Below, piece by piece: positions 10,805 through 21,164 of a stretch of DNA of 52,500 bases. The position numbers and the translations under genes were made by a program. The stretch covers positions 1,322,501-1,375,000 of the forward strand of contig WPIO01000040.1 in NCBI GenBank assembly GCA_009760855.2. The letters run 5' to 3'. This DNA comes from Cristatella mucedo (lineage: Eukaryota > Bryozoa > Phylactolaemata > Cristatellidae). The notes beneath the pieces were generated by a model. It had not been told where the DNA came from, ran no database searches, and saw only the letters and a list, made by a program, of their open reading frames with translations. Numbering within the stretch: position 1 is the first letter of the stretch; the number at the start of each line of letters is the position of its first letter.

Positions 10805-11828
10805 GTTTGCACCCAAGGACAAAATAGCGAATTGCATAAGCTATGTTATACTTATTTAATCTCGTTATTACAAGGTGTCTTACGTACATGCGTTCACAAT
10901 TTCTTACATACATCGCGCCGCTAGCAAGCCCCGACTTATCGTGGCTATTTCGTAAGCGGCTCCAAGTTATAATTCGGCGGCAAAGCTCGCAGTTTGTAGT
11001 CGAGGTTCAAGCTCGCAATCCATAATTCTTGCGGCATCGCGTGGTTTACGCTAAAGTCTCGGGAACCTCGTGGCTCTGTCTCCGAGCCAGTTTGTATACG
11101 CTATATATATACCAGCTTGTAAACGCGACGTAGTTAGCGAAATTGAAGAAAATTGTACTTCATACGCTGCCTAGTATTGTGCAATAAGCACCGTCTCACG
11201 AGCAGCAATCAAGACACCGTTGACCTTTGACGTCTTTGACACAATTTGTCATCAAAGGTTCCTGCGAAGCCTTCTTGTGCGTGAAATGTGGTGCACGCGG
11301 ATATATTGAGAGCGCCCTCTAGAGGCGGGCCAAAATACGCCTCGCGGGTCTCGCACGTCTTAGCAAACACTTTCGCATACGCTTTCCTTTCTTTGTGTGG
11401 ATAAATAGTTTGTACGTGTAGCCAAATGCATCTGCTGAGTGCATGCATGCAGCCTCTTTCAATGCAATCGTGCCAACCAAATATAGAATACATTCGCTAT
11501 TATTTAACTCCGCAATAGCACAAACCAATCTGCTTGTTTATGGCACCTGTACAGTTAACTTATATGGATAATACTCTGTAGTTCTATGTCTGCCTGATTA
11601 TTACCCATTCGGGTTGCGGTACAAAGTGCGTTAAATATGAGAACCTTACAATTCGCGCCGAAGTTATCAGTTCAACTAGAGAATTTCAAAAAATGTCATT
11701 GTCCTGACCGCTGAAGTAAATTTATTGTGGAATAAAAGCTATTTATTACTTTTTTTGGCATAAAGGATTCGAAAAACTCTATGCACCCAAGGGTAAAATT
11801 TCGAGTTGAGTAAGCTATGCTATAAGGA
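10805..11828. other. Unassigned stretch with an internal duplication
   Basis: No exon recognised. About 45 bases at 10,808-10,852 recur, diverged, at 11,780-11,825 (both start TGCACCCAAGG and end in TAAGCTATG). Confidence 0.5.
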
Positions 11829-12125
11829 CGAATAGTAATAATAGTACATTTGTATAGCACCCTCAGAGAACTGAATCTCTTTTTAGGCAATTTACAAATG
11901 CTGTAATAGAAGCATGATCAAATGGTTATCGGTAACATCCGCATGTCAATATGCATAACGCGGTTAGACGCAGCGTGCACAGTGTCAACATGTAAACACG
12001 GTTAGAGGTATCGAGCATAGTTTTAGCCCGCATAAGCTCACAAAAGCTGAATCTAGAGAACCTACCAAATGCTGTGAGGAACAGCTTCGCTTTACCTCCC
12101 TTTAGATGGATTAGCGAGCCTTAAA
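11829..12125 (-). mobile_element. L2-like LINE (family 1), old 3' fragment
   Basis: Reverse-strand tail and 3' UTR. It has a degenerate ATT tail, a stem-loop with changed outer pairs, then the 3' UTR repeat blocks. One block appears to be present in an extra copy compared with the younger elements. Only a few C-terminal codons remain. Confidence 0.75.
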
Positions 12126-12556
12126 GATCCTCGATCTCTCAAAGGAGGCTTTCATCTAGCTCTAATTATAATTAATCAGAAAGTATAACTAATTAAAACT
12201 ATAATTCTAATTAATCAAAGGATTATTATGTAATGATGTGTCATACTCAAATATTATACAAAAAGAGACTTTCTGCTACTATAGTGTATTTCGACTACCA
12301 GTGTAAGCTCGAATGTCTCAACACGATCTATCATTATCTCGATATTGTCTGAAGTTCCGACGAGGTGGCACTAGATTTTAGACGCTCACGCACCGACACA
12401 CTAGGGCGGCCGGTGTCCTTCCGTTTTCGTGACGCGCCGTCTACGGAGCGTCGGGGGCTGGGGAGCGGCGGAGTGGAGAAGGACCACCAATTATCCAGAT
12501 GGCAGGTGAAACTACGCTTAGGGCTATCGTCTTTTTCAAAAGCGCGTCTTTTTGAT
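12126..12556. other. AT-rich unassigned stretch
   Basis: TAATTA-rich to about 12,230, then ordinary sequence with a short 84-codon frame at 12,365-12,619 that runs into the LINE tail. Nothing recognised. Confidence 0.45.
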
Positions 12557-13432
12557 AATAATAATAGTAATACTAATACATTTGATGTAGCGCCCTCAGA
12601 GAACTCAATCTCTTTCTAGGCACTTTACATTTGCCGCAAAGGAAGCACGATCGAATGGTGAGCGGTACAATGCTCAATAAACAACTAGAATAACATGGTT
12701 AGGAGGTGACGTGCTGCACATTGTCAGCATGCAAGTGCGGGTTAGTGGCAGCATACACAGCGTCAGCACGCATAAGCGCATAAAGGACGAATCACAGGGG
12801 CCCACTAAATGCTGTCATAAATAGGTGTGTTTTAAAATTCTTTTTCAATGTAATCAAGTCAGGGGATGTTCTGACGCAAGTCGGGAGTGAGTTCCAGGCT
12901 TTGGGTGAATACAAACTAAAAGGCACGGTCTCAAAAGGACTGGAGGCTTGTACGGGGTATAGGTAAACAGTTAGATTCCGAAAAGCGAGTTGTACTATGC
13001 TTAGCCTGGTGGGGCAGTAGATCTGAGAGATAGGCTGGAGCCAAAGAATGAAGGGACCTTGAAGTGAGTGACAAAACATTGAAGTCGATGCGTTGTTTGA
13101 CTGGGAGCCAGTGCAGGTCGGCGAGAAGTGGTGTGATGTGGACACTGTAGTTTGAAATTCTCTAAGCGGCAGGTACGCGATACCACGCAGAACACCGAAG
13201 CGAGCTCAAACACGTTTGTTCACACGGACGCCGCAGCGGGCCAGTACGCGACTGCCCGCCCGGCGTCCTCGACCAAACTCCCCGGGCCTTTGCCGCCTAT
13301 TACTTTATATACCACTGTCATAAATCGCCACGGCCCATAATCCAACGACAGTTTCATAATCTCAATATAACCGCAGCGACGCTCTCGACAGACAAGCTTA
13401 GCTGCAGAGTTTTTCCCCAGCTGTAAGCGCCT
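12557..13432 (-). mobile_element. L2-like LINE (family 1) interrupted by about 225 bp
   Basis: The reverse-strand LINE runs from the ATT tail at 12,557 to about 13,143 (3' UTR plus ORF2 C-terminus). It is broken by unrelated sequence, then resumes at about 13,369 with the block 'gcgacgctctcgacagacaa', which directly follows in uninterrupted copies (compare 31,870 and 51,075). The interrupted frame still reads 'PKAWNSLPTCVRTSPDLITL', the family C-terminal segment. Confidence 0.8.
13144..13368. other. Insertion of unknown type inside a LINE
   Basis: About 225 bp separates two parts of one LINE copy that are adjacent in other copies. It is GC-rich in its middle. I could not find clear terminal repeats, a target duplication or a tail, so the class is unknown. 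Confidence 0.5.
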
Positions 13433-13511
13433 GATTGCGACGAGAGATAGTTTATTCGAACCCGCTGCCGGTCGCACCGATGAGCAGGCGAGCGGCGCGG
13501 AAGTACGAAAG

Positions 13512-13736
13512 TCGGAAGGACGGAAGGCGGAAGGACGGAGGGCGTGTAAGGAAGGAGGGCGTGTAAGGAAGGACGGAGAAAAGCTCGTTCTTCGTAGCCC
13601 GCCCGTCATTCTTGGCTGTGAGTGCTAGAAAGCTCTCCTGCGTAATACTGGCTTAGTCTCTGTGACTCTGTGGAGCTGGCGACAGCTCTCCGGTGTAACG
13701 CTCGCTTAGTCTTTGCGATTCTGTGGAGCTACCGAC
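13512..13736. repeat. Short tandem duplications
   Basis: GGAAGGACGG-type minisatellite units lie at 13,512-13,580, including GAGGGCGTGTAAGGAAG twice in a row. A 53-bp unit at 13,632-13,684 is repeated, diverged, at 13,685-13,736 (both contain GCTTAGTCT and TCTGTGGAGCT). Confidence 0.8.
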
Positions 13737-13784
13737 GGAGATAAATTGCATTACTGTTCTGAACGGGCTGTATGTACTAACAAT

Positions 13785-13900
13785 CGTGACAATAAAACAC
13801 TTAAATAGTATCCTAAAATAACTAAATGTCTTCTGAGGCACTTTACATTGAAAGGAAACGCATCAAACCGATTGGTGACAATAATATGCAAAAAGGCAGC
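13785..13900 (-). pseudogene. Possible LINE 3' tail relic
   Basis: 'ttctgaggcactttacattg' followed by 'catcaaaccgattggtgac' matches the order of the family-1 tail and first 3' UTR block on the reverse strand. The stem-loop itself is decayed. Confidence 0.45.
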
Positions 13901-14079
13901 AAAAATAAGCATATCAAGAAAGATTTGCTCGGCTAGAGCAAACTTTGAGAAGGGCTGTCGTGACGTCAGCAGGTGCCATCCGGTTGGTCTAAAATTGATA
14001 TCTTTTGGGATGTGTTCAAGGTTCACTTCTATTCACAATTTGTGCTACGCTCTTGCTGATGTAATAGCCAAGCATTATG

Positions 14080-14246
14080 GGCTAGCTGATTCAACTGCCC
14101 CATTTACATGGCTGCAGACGAGCCTTAAAACGGCCGCCGCCATCGCTTGCAGCCAGCGGGCAATGAAGGATCGCTCGCTGCAGGACTCGAACCCGGTACC
14201 TGGCTCGTGATAAGTGAAGAGTTGCACCCTGCGCCTGCGCTAAGAC
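14080..14246 (-). mobile_element. tRNA-derived SINE, family B
   Basis: Read on the reverse strand, a tRNA-like head contains an exact polymerase III B box (GGTTCGAGTCC at 14,183-14,193). It is followed by a shared tail with GAGCGATCCTTC, then the AGGCTCG and GGCAGTTGAATCAGC blocks. The same head and tail order recurs at 28.3, 38.8 and 44.1 kb. Family B lacks the LINE stem-loop. Confidence 0.75.
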
Positions 14247-14417
14247 ACAGGCTTCACTTTTTAAAAGCACAAGCAGCTGCACCGACCGATGCTTCCATCG
14301 TTCCCTTCGTGACTTCGAGCGAGTCGTACTTCCCCAAAATGTATTGCTGACGAAAGCACTTGGATGGCTGTACAATTTTTCTCAAGTTGACTGAAAATCA
14401 AACCGAGCTATACCATC

Positions 14418-14560
14418 TAGACAAACCAAATGCTCCACAGAAAACAAATATCCCAACAATTTATTTACTGTATATAAATATATATATATATATACATTTA
14501 CATATACAGGAAATTAATGGTTCGAATATTTTTTTACCTTTGGAGCATTTGGTTTGTCTA
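14418..14560. repeat. 20-bp perfect inverted repeat around a TA-rich core
   Basis: TAGACAAACCAAATGCTCCA at 14,418-14,437 recurs as its exact reverse complement at 14,541-14,560. The roughly 100 bp between includes TATATA runs. Confidence 0.95.
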
Positions 14561-14574
14561 TATCGTCTATATTT

Positions 14575-14620
14575 GTTTCTCTCTCTCTCTCTCTCTCTCT
14601 ATACATATATACATGTATAA

Positions 14621-14651
<31 letters not shown>

Positions 14652-14656
14652 TATCC
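14575..14656. repeat. (CT)n and (TA)n microsatellite
   Basis: A CT tract is followed by alternating TA. The short frame across it is not a gene. Confidence 0.95.
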
Positions 14657-14929
14657 TGCTAGTATATCTCCAGTATTTTCTGCAGGCAATCTAGGCGTTC
14701 TGATAAAACGTTTTGCTAGATGGCGACATCAGGTCCCCAGCCAAGATTAGCTAGTTTTAGCCACGTAACACTGCACGATTTGGGCTTGCTGAAAGAAGAG
14801 TGCCGGCTGCCTGGTTGGTCTGAGCATCTGCGCCGTCTACCCGTACTCTACTTGTCCACATTTAAAATGAAACTAAATATTAATCTATTTATCTCATAAT
14901 TTAGTTTGTCCGTGTGATTCTTCTTTTAT

Positions 14930-15070
14930 GTGCTTATTTATGCGTGCTGACAGTGAGCAAGCTGCCACTAACCATATTTGCATGCTGAGCCTGTGCGTGT
15001 CATCCATGACCATTTTATTTTTATTGTTTATTGAGTGTGCTACGGCTAAGCATTCAATCGTGCGTCTGAT
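14930..15070 (+). pseudogene. LINE family 1, 3' UTR fragment
   Basis: Forward-strand match to the 3' UTR: 'tgcgtgctgaca', 'gctgccactaaccatatttg', 'gcatgctgagcctgtg', then 'attgagtgtgctac'. The stem-loop tail is missing. Confidence 0.75.
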
Positions 15071-15165
15071 TAAGAATATTAGGCAGATTGAAGATTAGGC
15101 AGGTTAGGCAGATTAGCTCTTCAGCTCAGCTCGGTTCATCATGAAAGTTGCAAAGAACGTCTATC

Positions 15166-15590
15166 ATGAACGCTGCCAGATTACACCTCTTCTCTCATGC
15201 GTGCTCATGTACTGGAGCTCCCTAAAAATAATAAGTAGTGTCAGGCCTCCTGCGAGGTTCTGCCGTCACTTTACTTTAGGTTTCCTTAATTCTCTTTCTC
15301 TGGCCCATCGACGGTGTCGCCTGATCAGGGCCTCCTTAAATTCTTTGGAGGAGACTGCCCCTTAAGCTCCCATGCTCCCAAAGCCTGAAACTCACTCCCG
15401 CCGCTGATGTCGCGCCATCCTCTGACGCGACGGCATTTAATAACTACAGTAATAATGTTAGCTGATTTAACAGCCTCATTTGTATAGCGATAGAAGAGCC
15501 TAAATAGAAATCGCCATCGCTTTATAGAAAGAAGTTGAAAACGCTCTTGTTCCTCAGAAAATTAGCAGGGTCCGTGCGAGTACTTTGCAT
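15166..15590 (+). pseudogene. LINE family 1, ORF2 end split by a SINE piece
   Basis: Decayed forward ORF2 C-terminus. The block 'catgctcccaaagcctgaaa' continues to the 'cggcattta' block at about 15,439. After an inserted segment the next expected block ('aaagaagttgaaaacgctct', matching 'aaaaagaacttaaaaacata') follows from 15,528. The order of the blocks is intact, which defines the insertion. Confidence 0.65.
15457..15526 (-). mobile_element. SINE family B, tail half only
   Basis: 'gctgatttaacagcctcatttgtatagcgatagaagagcc' type sequence matches the tail of the SINE at 28.3 kb. The tRNA-like head is absent. It sits between two parts of one LINE relic, so it is younger than that LINE. Confidence 0.65.
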
Positions 15591-15986
15591 ACTTGTGTTC
15601 GTGCTTACGTTATGCAGGTTATCGAACACCAGATTGACATGCTTCCTTTACAGCGTATTTATTCTTCTTAGGCAGCTATACAAATGTCTTATTATGATAT
15701 TTATGATGACCTTTGATGGGTTAACTGACAAGATTTGGCGGTGGCTGGCAGTGACTTGACGCCAAGCATTAGGAGCGCCAACTGGGCCCAGATCTTTACC
15801 TCGGTAAGATACCAAAATTTGTGTTAAATACACCGAAGACTTTGGGCACCTGCTCTTCGGGTCTGGTTGTAGAGGAAGCTTGAAAATAATTAACCTGCGA
15901 TTGCTTGGGTTAGTAAATCATTCAATGTTGACGGAAAGACCTTCCATGATTTCTTATAAATAAATATTTTTGAATGCTACCAAAGG

Positions 15987-15990
<4 letters not shown>
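15591..15990. other. Unassigned stretch
   Basis: AT-rich with short frames only. No motif recognised. Confidence 0.4.
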
Positions 15991-16803
<813 letters not shown>

Positions 16804-16805
<2 letters not shown>

Positions 16806-18123
16806 GAGAGATAAGGAGCGTCGCTGACTTCTGATCGACTGAGGCTGGCAGGCATCCTTTGCATTTCCGTAGCAAGAAGCTTGGATCGGAGATAATACTA
16901 TAATGTATACATATAAAATATATATTACATACATATATATTAATATGTATAAAGCCTGGGCAGGAGATATATAAGGTAATATAATTTAACATAATAAGAT
17001 ATGATAATAAGAAGGATAGGAGGCCGGAAGCTCTCGTTCGCTCTTGACAGGCGAATGCTCGCTGGTGGTCGACTTGCAAAATGCGTTCAGACAGTAGCAC
17101 GTATTTCGAAATATGATTATTAAGCAGACGGTGTATTTCGATGAAAAGTCTTGGCTAAAGTAGAAAAATTTAAATAGATGCACGAACGAGCGCTCGCTCT
17201 TGTAAACTGCATCGCATCATCAATTCAGCCGTCTCTACAACCATATAGGTGTTACTCGGTCTAGCGAGAAATTTAAATTGCGAAGCCAGTGCATAATACC
17301 AAATAGTGCGCCCAATATGAACGAAAAAGCGGAAGCATAAAAGTTCGTCAGACCAAGGGCTAAAAGGTTACAATGGGTTATAGATTAAAGGAATACAAGG
17401 TTAAAGCCCACACAACACGGTCGCACAATACATACCGGTCGACAAATCAAAATCGATCGTCGTCTGAAGAGTATGGTAAAAACAAATTTAACAGTTGCAC
17501 GTCAAAATTCAAACGGCTAGCGAGTGGAATTCTTCCAGCTTGCGTCGAACTCGGCCTGCAGTGCTGACAGCCTGCAGTGCGACTAAGGCTGCGACCACTC
17601 AGCTGAAGTTCGTCGTCGTCGAGCTTCTGCGGACAGGTTTTCATCGGATGTCGGATGTTCAATTGTCTCGCTTAGTTACCCATAGTTACGGGGTACACGC
17701 TGCTTCGAGTACGCATTCCGTTTCGATCCGAGCAGCGAAGCAGCAGCGCCACTGCCTGCAAGACAGGTCAAATTAGACTAATTACGATGACATTAGCATT
17801 TTACCATCGGTGCTGTGCTGCCTCGCTGACTGGGCTGTGTTGAGCTGCAGTTTGACGAAATCCTAATTTGCAAAGGTAATTTGCACGAAATTCTGACACT
17901 CTGACAAGCGCTAGTCCAAGATGGACGAGCAGCTGCGGCTCCGAAAGGGCGAGCCTCCAAGAACGGCCCAATCGGAGAAGCAGAGCGCAAGACGAATGTC
18001 GCATTCGCTGTAGCGCTAGCCCTCCTCTTCCATACTCGGCTTCAAATATGGGACGCTTACCGAGATGATTAGATCCAACGATGATCGTCGATGATCGATT
18101 TGAATATCCAGCCCGATTGATCT
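16804..18123. other. Unassigned stretch beside the hAT element
   Basis: AT-rich to about 17.0 kb, then mixed composition. Frames of 64-93 codons show nothing recognisable. CGATGATCG-type palindromic words cluster at 18,070-18,105, just before the transposon. Confidence 0.45.
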
Positions 18124-18131
18124 GACTAGAT
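18124..18131. repeat. hAT target site duplication, left copy
   Basis: GACTAGAT, identical to 20,984-20,991. Eight bases is the duplication length made by hAT transposases, and the central TA fits the nnnTAnnn preference known for part of the superfamily. Confidence 0.9.
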
Positions 18132-20983
18132 CAGAGGTCGGCAAACTTACTAGACCACATACGGACTACTAGGTCATTTCAGGAGGTCAAGAAGGCACAG
18201 TAGGCCAGAAGAAACCACGCCCCCAATCCACCCGGCAGAGAGTGGACATAGCCCAGAGGTCGGCAACATTTTTGGACTGTTAAGCAATTTCCGGAGTTCA
18301 AGTAGGTACACTAGGCCCGAAGGAGCAATGTGTCCAAGGAAAGGTTTTTTATTCAAAAGTATAGTTTTCTCAATGAGAAACATGATGGTGCATGCTCTTA
18401 GAGAGGGCAACAATATCAGGTTCGAACGATTAGGAGTTCAGCAGCAGAATGTCATTAAGGTGATTGTCAGTGAGCTGAGAGCGCAGCTTGTTCTTACAAA
18501 ACTTCATCTTGCCGATCAGCTGTTCGCAGGAACAAGTGCTGCCAAACAGTGCGATCGCACGCTTGGCACGGGCTAGCAATATTGGAAACTGAGCCTGTGG
18601 CAGCTGACGGTAGAAGTAAATGAGAGCAGCGCAAGAAGTAAACTCGGACAAGAGAACGTCCGAAGCCTGTAGCTCAATCAACTCAAATTGCACATCTGAG
18701 TGGGCGTCGTCATAAGGAAAGTGAAAAGGAGCGCCGACGATTTTGCACTCCTGCTAATGAGAGCAAACATCAGAGAAGCGAGACGAGAATTCATGCCGCA
18801 GGGTTGACAACGCACTGACGAATTATTCGGCATCAACGAGAGCTGCATCGCGCTGGTCAAGGTGCGTAAAATGGATGTAGTCGCCCTTATACAGCTGTTT
18901 CTTCCGTAGAACCAGCTTTGTTTCGAATGCCCGCACGTGTGCTTCCATTTTCATGAGGAGAACGTCACGTCCTTGCAGCTTCAGGTAAAGTTTGTTAAGG
19001 TGAGAGCTGATATCAGTGAAGAAACCGAACCGACAAAGACAATCCTCGTCAGAGAACATTTCAAAGCCTTTGAAGTCCCTCTCAAGGACGAAGGAAACAA
19101 TCTCGCGGTGGAGAGCGAAAACGCTCTTCATGACGTTGTCACGACTGAGCCAGCGAACCTCAGTGTGGTAAAGCAGATCGCCACAATCAGCCTCTGCAGC
19201 TTCGCAGATACGCTCGAAGATGCTGTGGTTGAGAGGACGAGCGAGCACTGCGTGCCCTAGCTTCACTACAACATATGACATAACGTCTTTCATGGCCTGC
19301 TGCTTTGGCACACAATGCCTCCTGGTAAATGATGGAGTGCATCTTGCGTGTCTCCTGCTCACAGCCCAAAGAGCGGCCGTGGTCGATCGGCAGCTGCAAA
19401 AGTCCTTTGGTAGATCCAGCCGTGGCAGGTGCACCGTCGGTAGCTATCGAGACGAGCTTTGACGTGTCAAGCCGCTCAAAGCCGGTAGGAGGGCATTGAG
19501 GACATCTCTGCCGGTTGTCATTTCCTCCATTGGGTTTACAAGCTCCACGACCACCTCCAGGTCTTGTGTGATGCCGCACGCAAAGATGGCCGGCTGCGAA
19601 GTGTTATCGATTCGCAGCTCTCATCCAGGGCAATTGAGAACATCTCGAGAGCTTAGAACGGGTGCTTCTGTTTCATATAACCGCCCGAGATCGGTGGTAA
19701 AGAAAAACCCCATGAGCCACAGTGCTGTGGTGTTCGCCTGCGGTTTCTGCTGTAATTAGCGAAGCGCCTGACACTAATGCACGTGCCTCGCCTGTGGCCA
19801 ATAGTTAAGCCACTGAAGCAGTGCAGCGTCGGGCCACCAAAGCAGGTTGTATTTCATGTCATCTGCTGCGATTGATCGAGCTCTCATACATGTGCCCGTT
19901 GAGAGTAACAAAGGAGAGTCTCGTTCACCGCGAACGAGCGCCCGCTGTGTCTCCGTGAGACTCTCACTAGAACAGCAGCCGCCGGAATACACTGTCACAC
20001 AACAACAGCTTGCGGTGCAACCGGCAGTGCAGTACTACTTTGACATACGAGTTCAATTCGTCCCGTGACGGAGCTCGTAACTCAAAGTAGTTCTCTGTCA
20101 AATCGATTTCCCCCATAAAATGAGTTGAAATGCCGCGAATTGCCATCGAAGTGCGATCCGAACCCTCGGATTTATATTAGACCCCCACCGCGGATTTACG
20201 TGACGTTTTCAAATTACAAGAAATTTACGCATAAACACGGTACAACAGAGCGTACGGACAACTCGCACGTACAACCATTGGCGTTCCGAGGGAATTGTGC
20301 GCCCGGGACGAACTGCCGAAGCTCAGTTTACTGGCCGGCCGGCCTTTATTCGGACGCGCTGATTGTTTTTCGTTACGCGAAGATCTCGAAGATGACGGTA
20401 CTGTCGAAGTACAGTACTTGTTGCAGCGGTGCCTGCCGTAGTCGATCTCAACCCCCGAAGGCTCGCTCGAGTCGGTCGTGGAGGGAACCTCGAGCCCGCG
20501 CGCTTGACGTCACACCCTGGCAGTCGGAACGTCTTCCGTTGCCCTTCCTTACGAGCCTTAGGAACCGCAAGCTGTTCCTCTCTCCCTCCAGCCTCTTACT
20601 TACCTCGCTGGCAAGCCCATGCGCACTCGTTAACACTCTCTGGCTAAAGTCCGTCACGGCTAATCGCTGCCGACGCTAGCCGTTCGCAAAGCAAAGTCGC
20701 ACTTCTAAAATCGTACTGCGAAACGCGAGAAGCGAAATATCGAGCACAATGTCAGGTCGCTCTCAACTCAAAGCAAAAGGCGGCCGAGAGACGACGGCTC
20801 GTGCCTCGAAAACTCGTTAGTTGCGATATTCGTTAGTCAAAGTACCTCTCTATATAGTGAAGGGGAAGAAAACCGCAACAGCTCAAGTAGGCCGCATATT
20901 AAAATAACTAGGGGGCCGCTAGGCCGGACTGGAGCACTAGCTAGGCGGGATCTAGCCTAAAGGCCGGAGTTTTCCGACCTCCG
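18132..20983 (-). mobile_element. hAT-superfamily DNA transposon, full length, inactive
   Basis: A 2,852-bp element with both ends recognisable. The left end is CAGAGGTCGGCAAAC. The right end read inward from 20,983 is CGGAGGTCGGAAAAC, matching at 13 of 15 positions. Identical 8-bp GACTAGAT duplications flank it, so it arrived by transposition. The transposase frame runs right to left and is broken. The left 122 bp appear duplicated: a second CAGAGGTCGGCAA terminus starts at 18,254. The right 1.2 kb, upstream of the recognisable transposase, has no domain I could identify; a 184-codon forward frame there is probably chance. Confidence 0.92.
18430..19760 (-). pseudogene. hAT transposase (DUF4371-type), frameshifted
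   Basis: The transposase would excise and insert the surrounding element in the nucleus. In order on the reverse strand: FSIALDES (first catalytic Asp, near 19,630), then IFACGITQDLEVVVELV in a shifted frame. Next come SKLVSIATDGAPA (second Asp, near 19,435) and, in another frame, a segment with QAMKDVM and YHTEVRWLSR (near 19,160). DISSHLNKLYLKLQG follows, and finally the hATC dimerisation region with ALFGSTCSCEQLIGKMK and LTDNHLNDILL. These match the GTF2IRD2/SCAND3-like hAT group. At least two frameshifts separate the pieces, and an N-terminal zinc finger was not found. Confidence 0.9.
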
Positions 20984-20991
20984 GACTAGAT
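20984..20991. repeat. hAT target site duplication, right copy
   Basis: GACTAGAT, exact copy of the left duplication. Confidence 0.9.
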
Positions 20992-21164
20992 CGTCGACGA
21001 TCGATCCGACGATTGATTCGCTGTTCTCTGCTGATGTTCTGCGAGCCGCTGCACTCAATCCGAACGCAGGAATGGCGCAGCGCCACCATTATCGTCGCGT
21101 TGTCGTTAAATTACGATAGCGAGAGATAGAGCAACGCAGTCAGGTCTGTTTGGGTTCGACGAAT

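Noticed and set aside
14183-14193. tRNA gene suggested by a perfect B box
   Set aside because: The head does not fold into a full cloverleaf that I can see, and it recurs with the same tail at several loci, so it is a SINE.
20125-20679. 184-codon forward frame inside the hAT element
   Set aside because: It runs against the transposase direction and matches nothing known. Probably chance.
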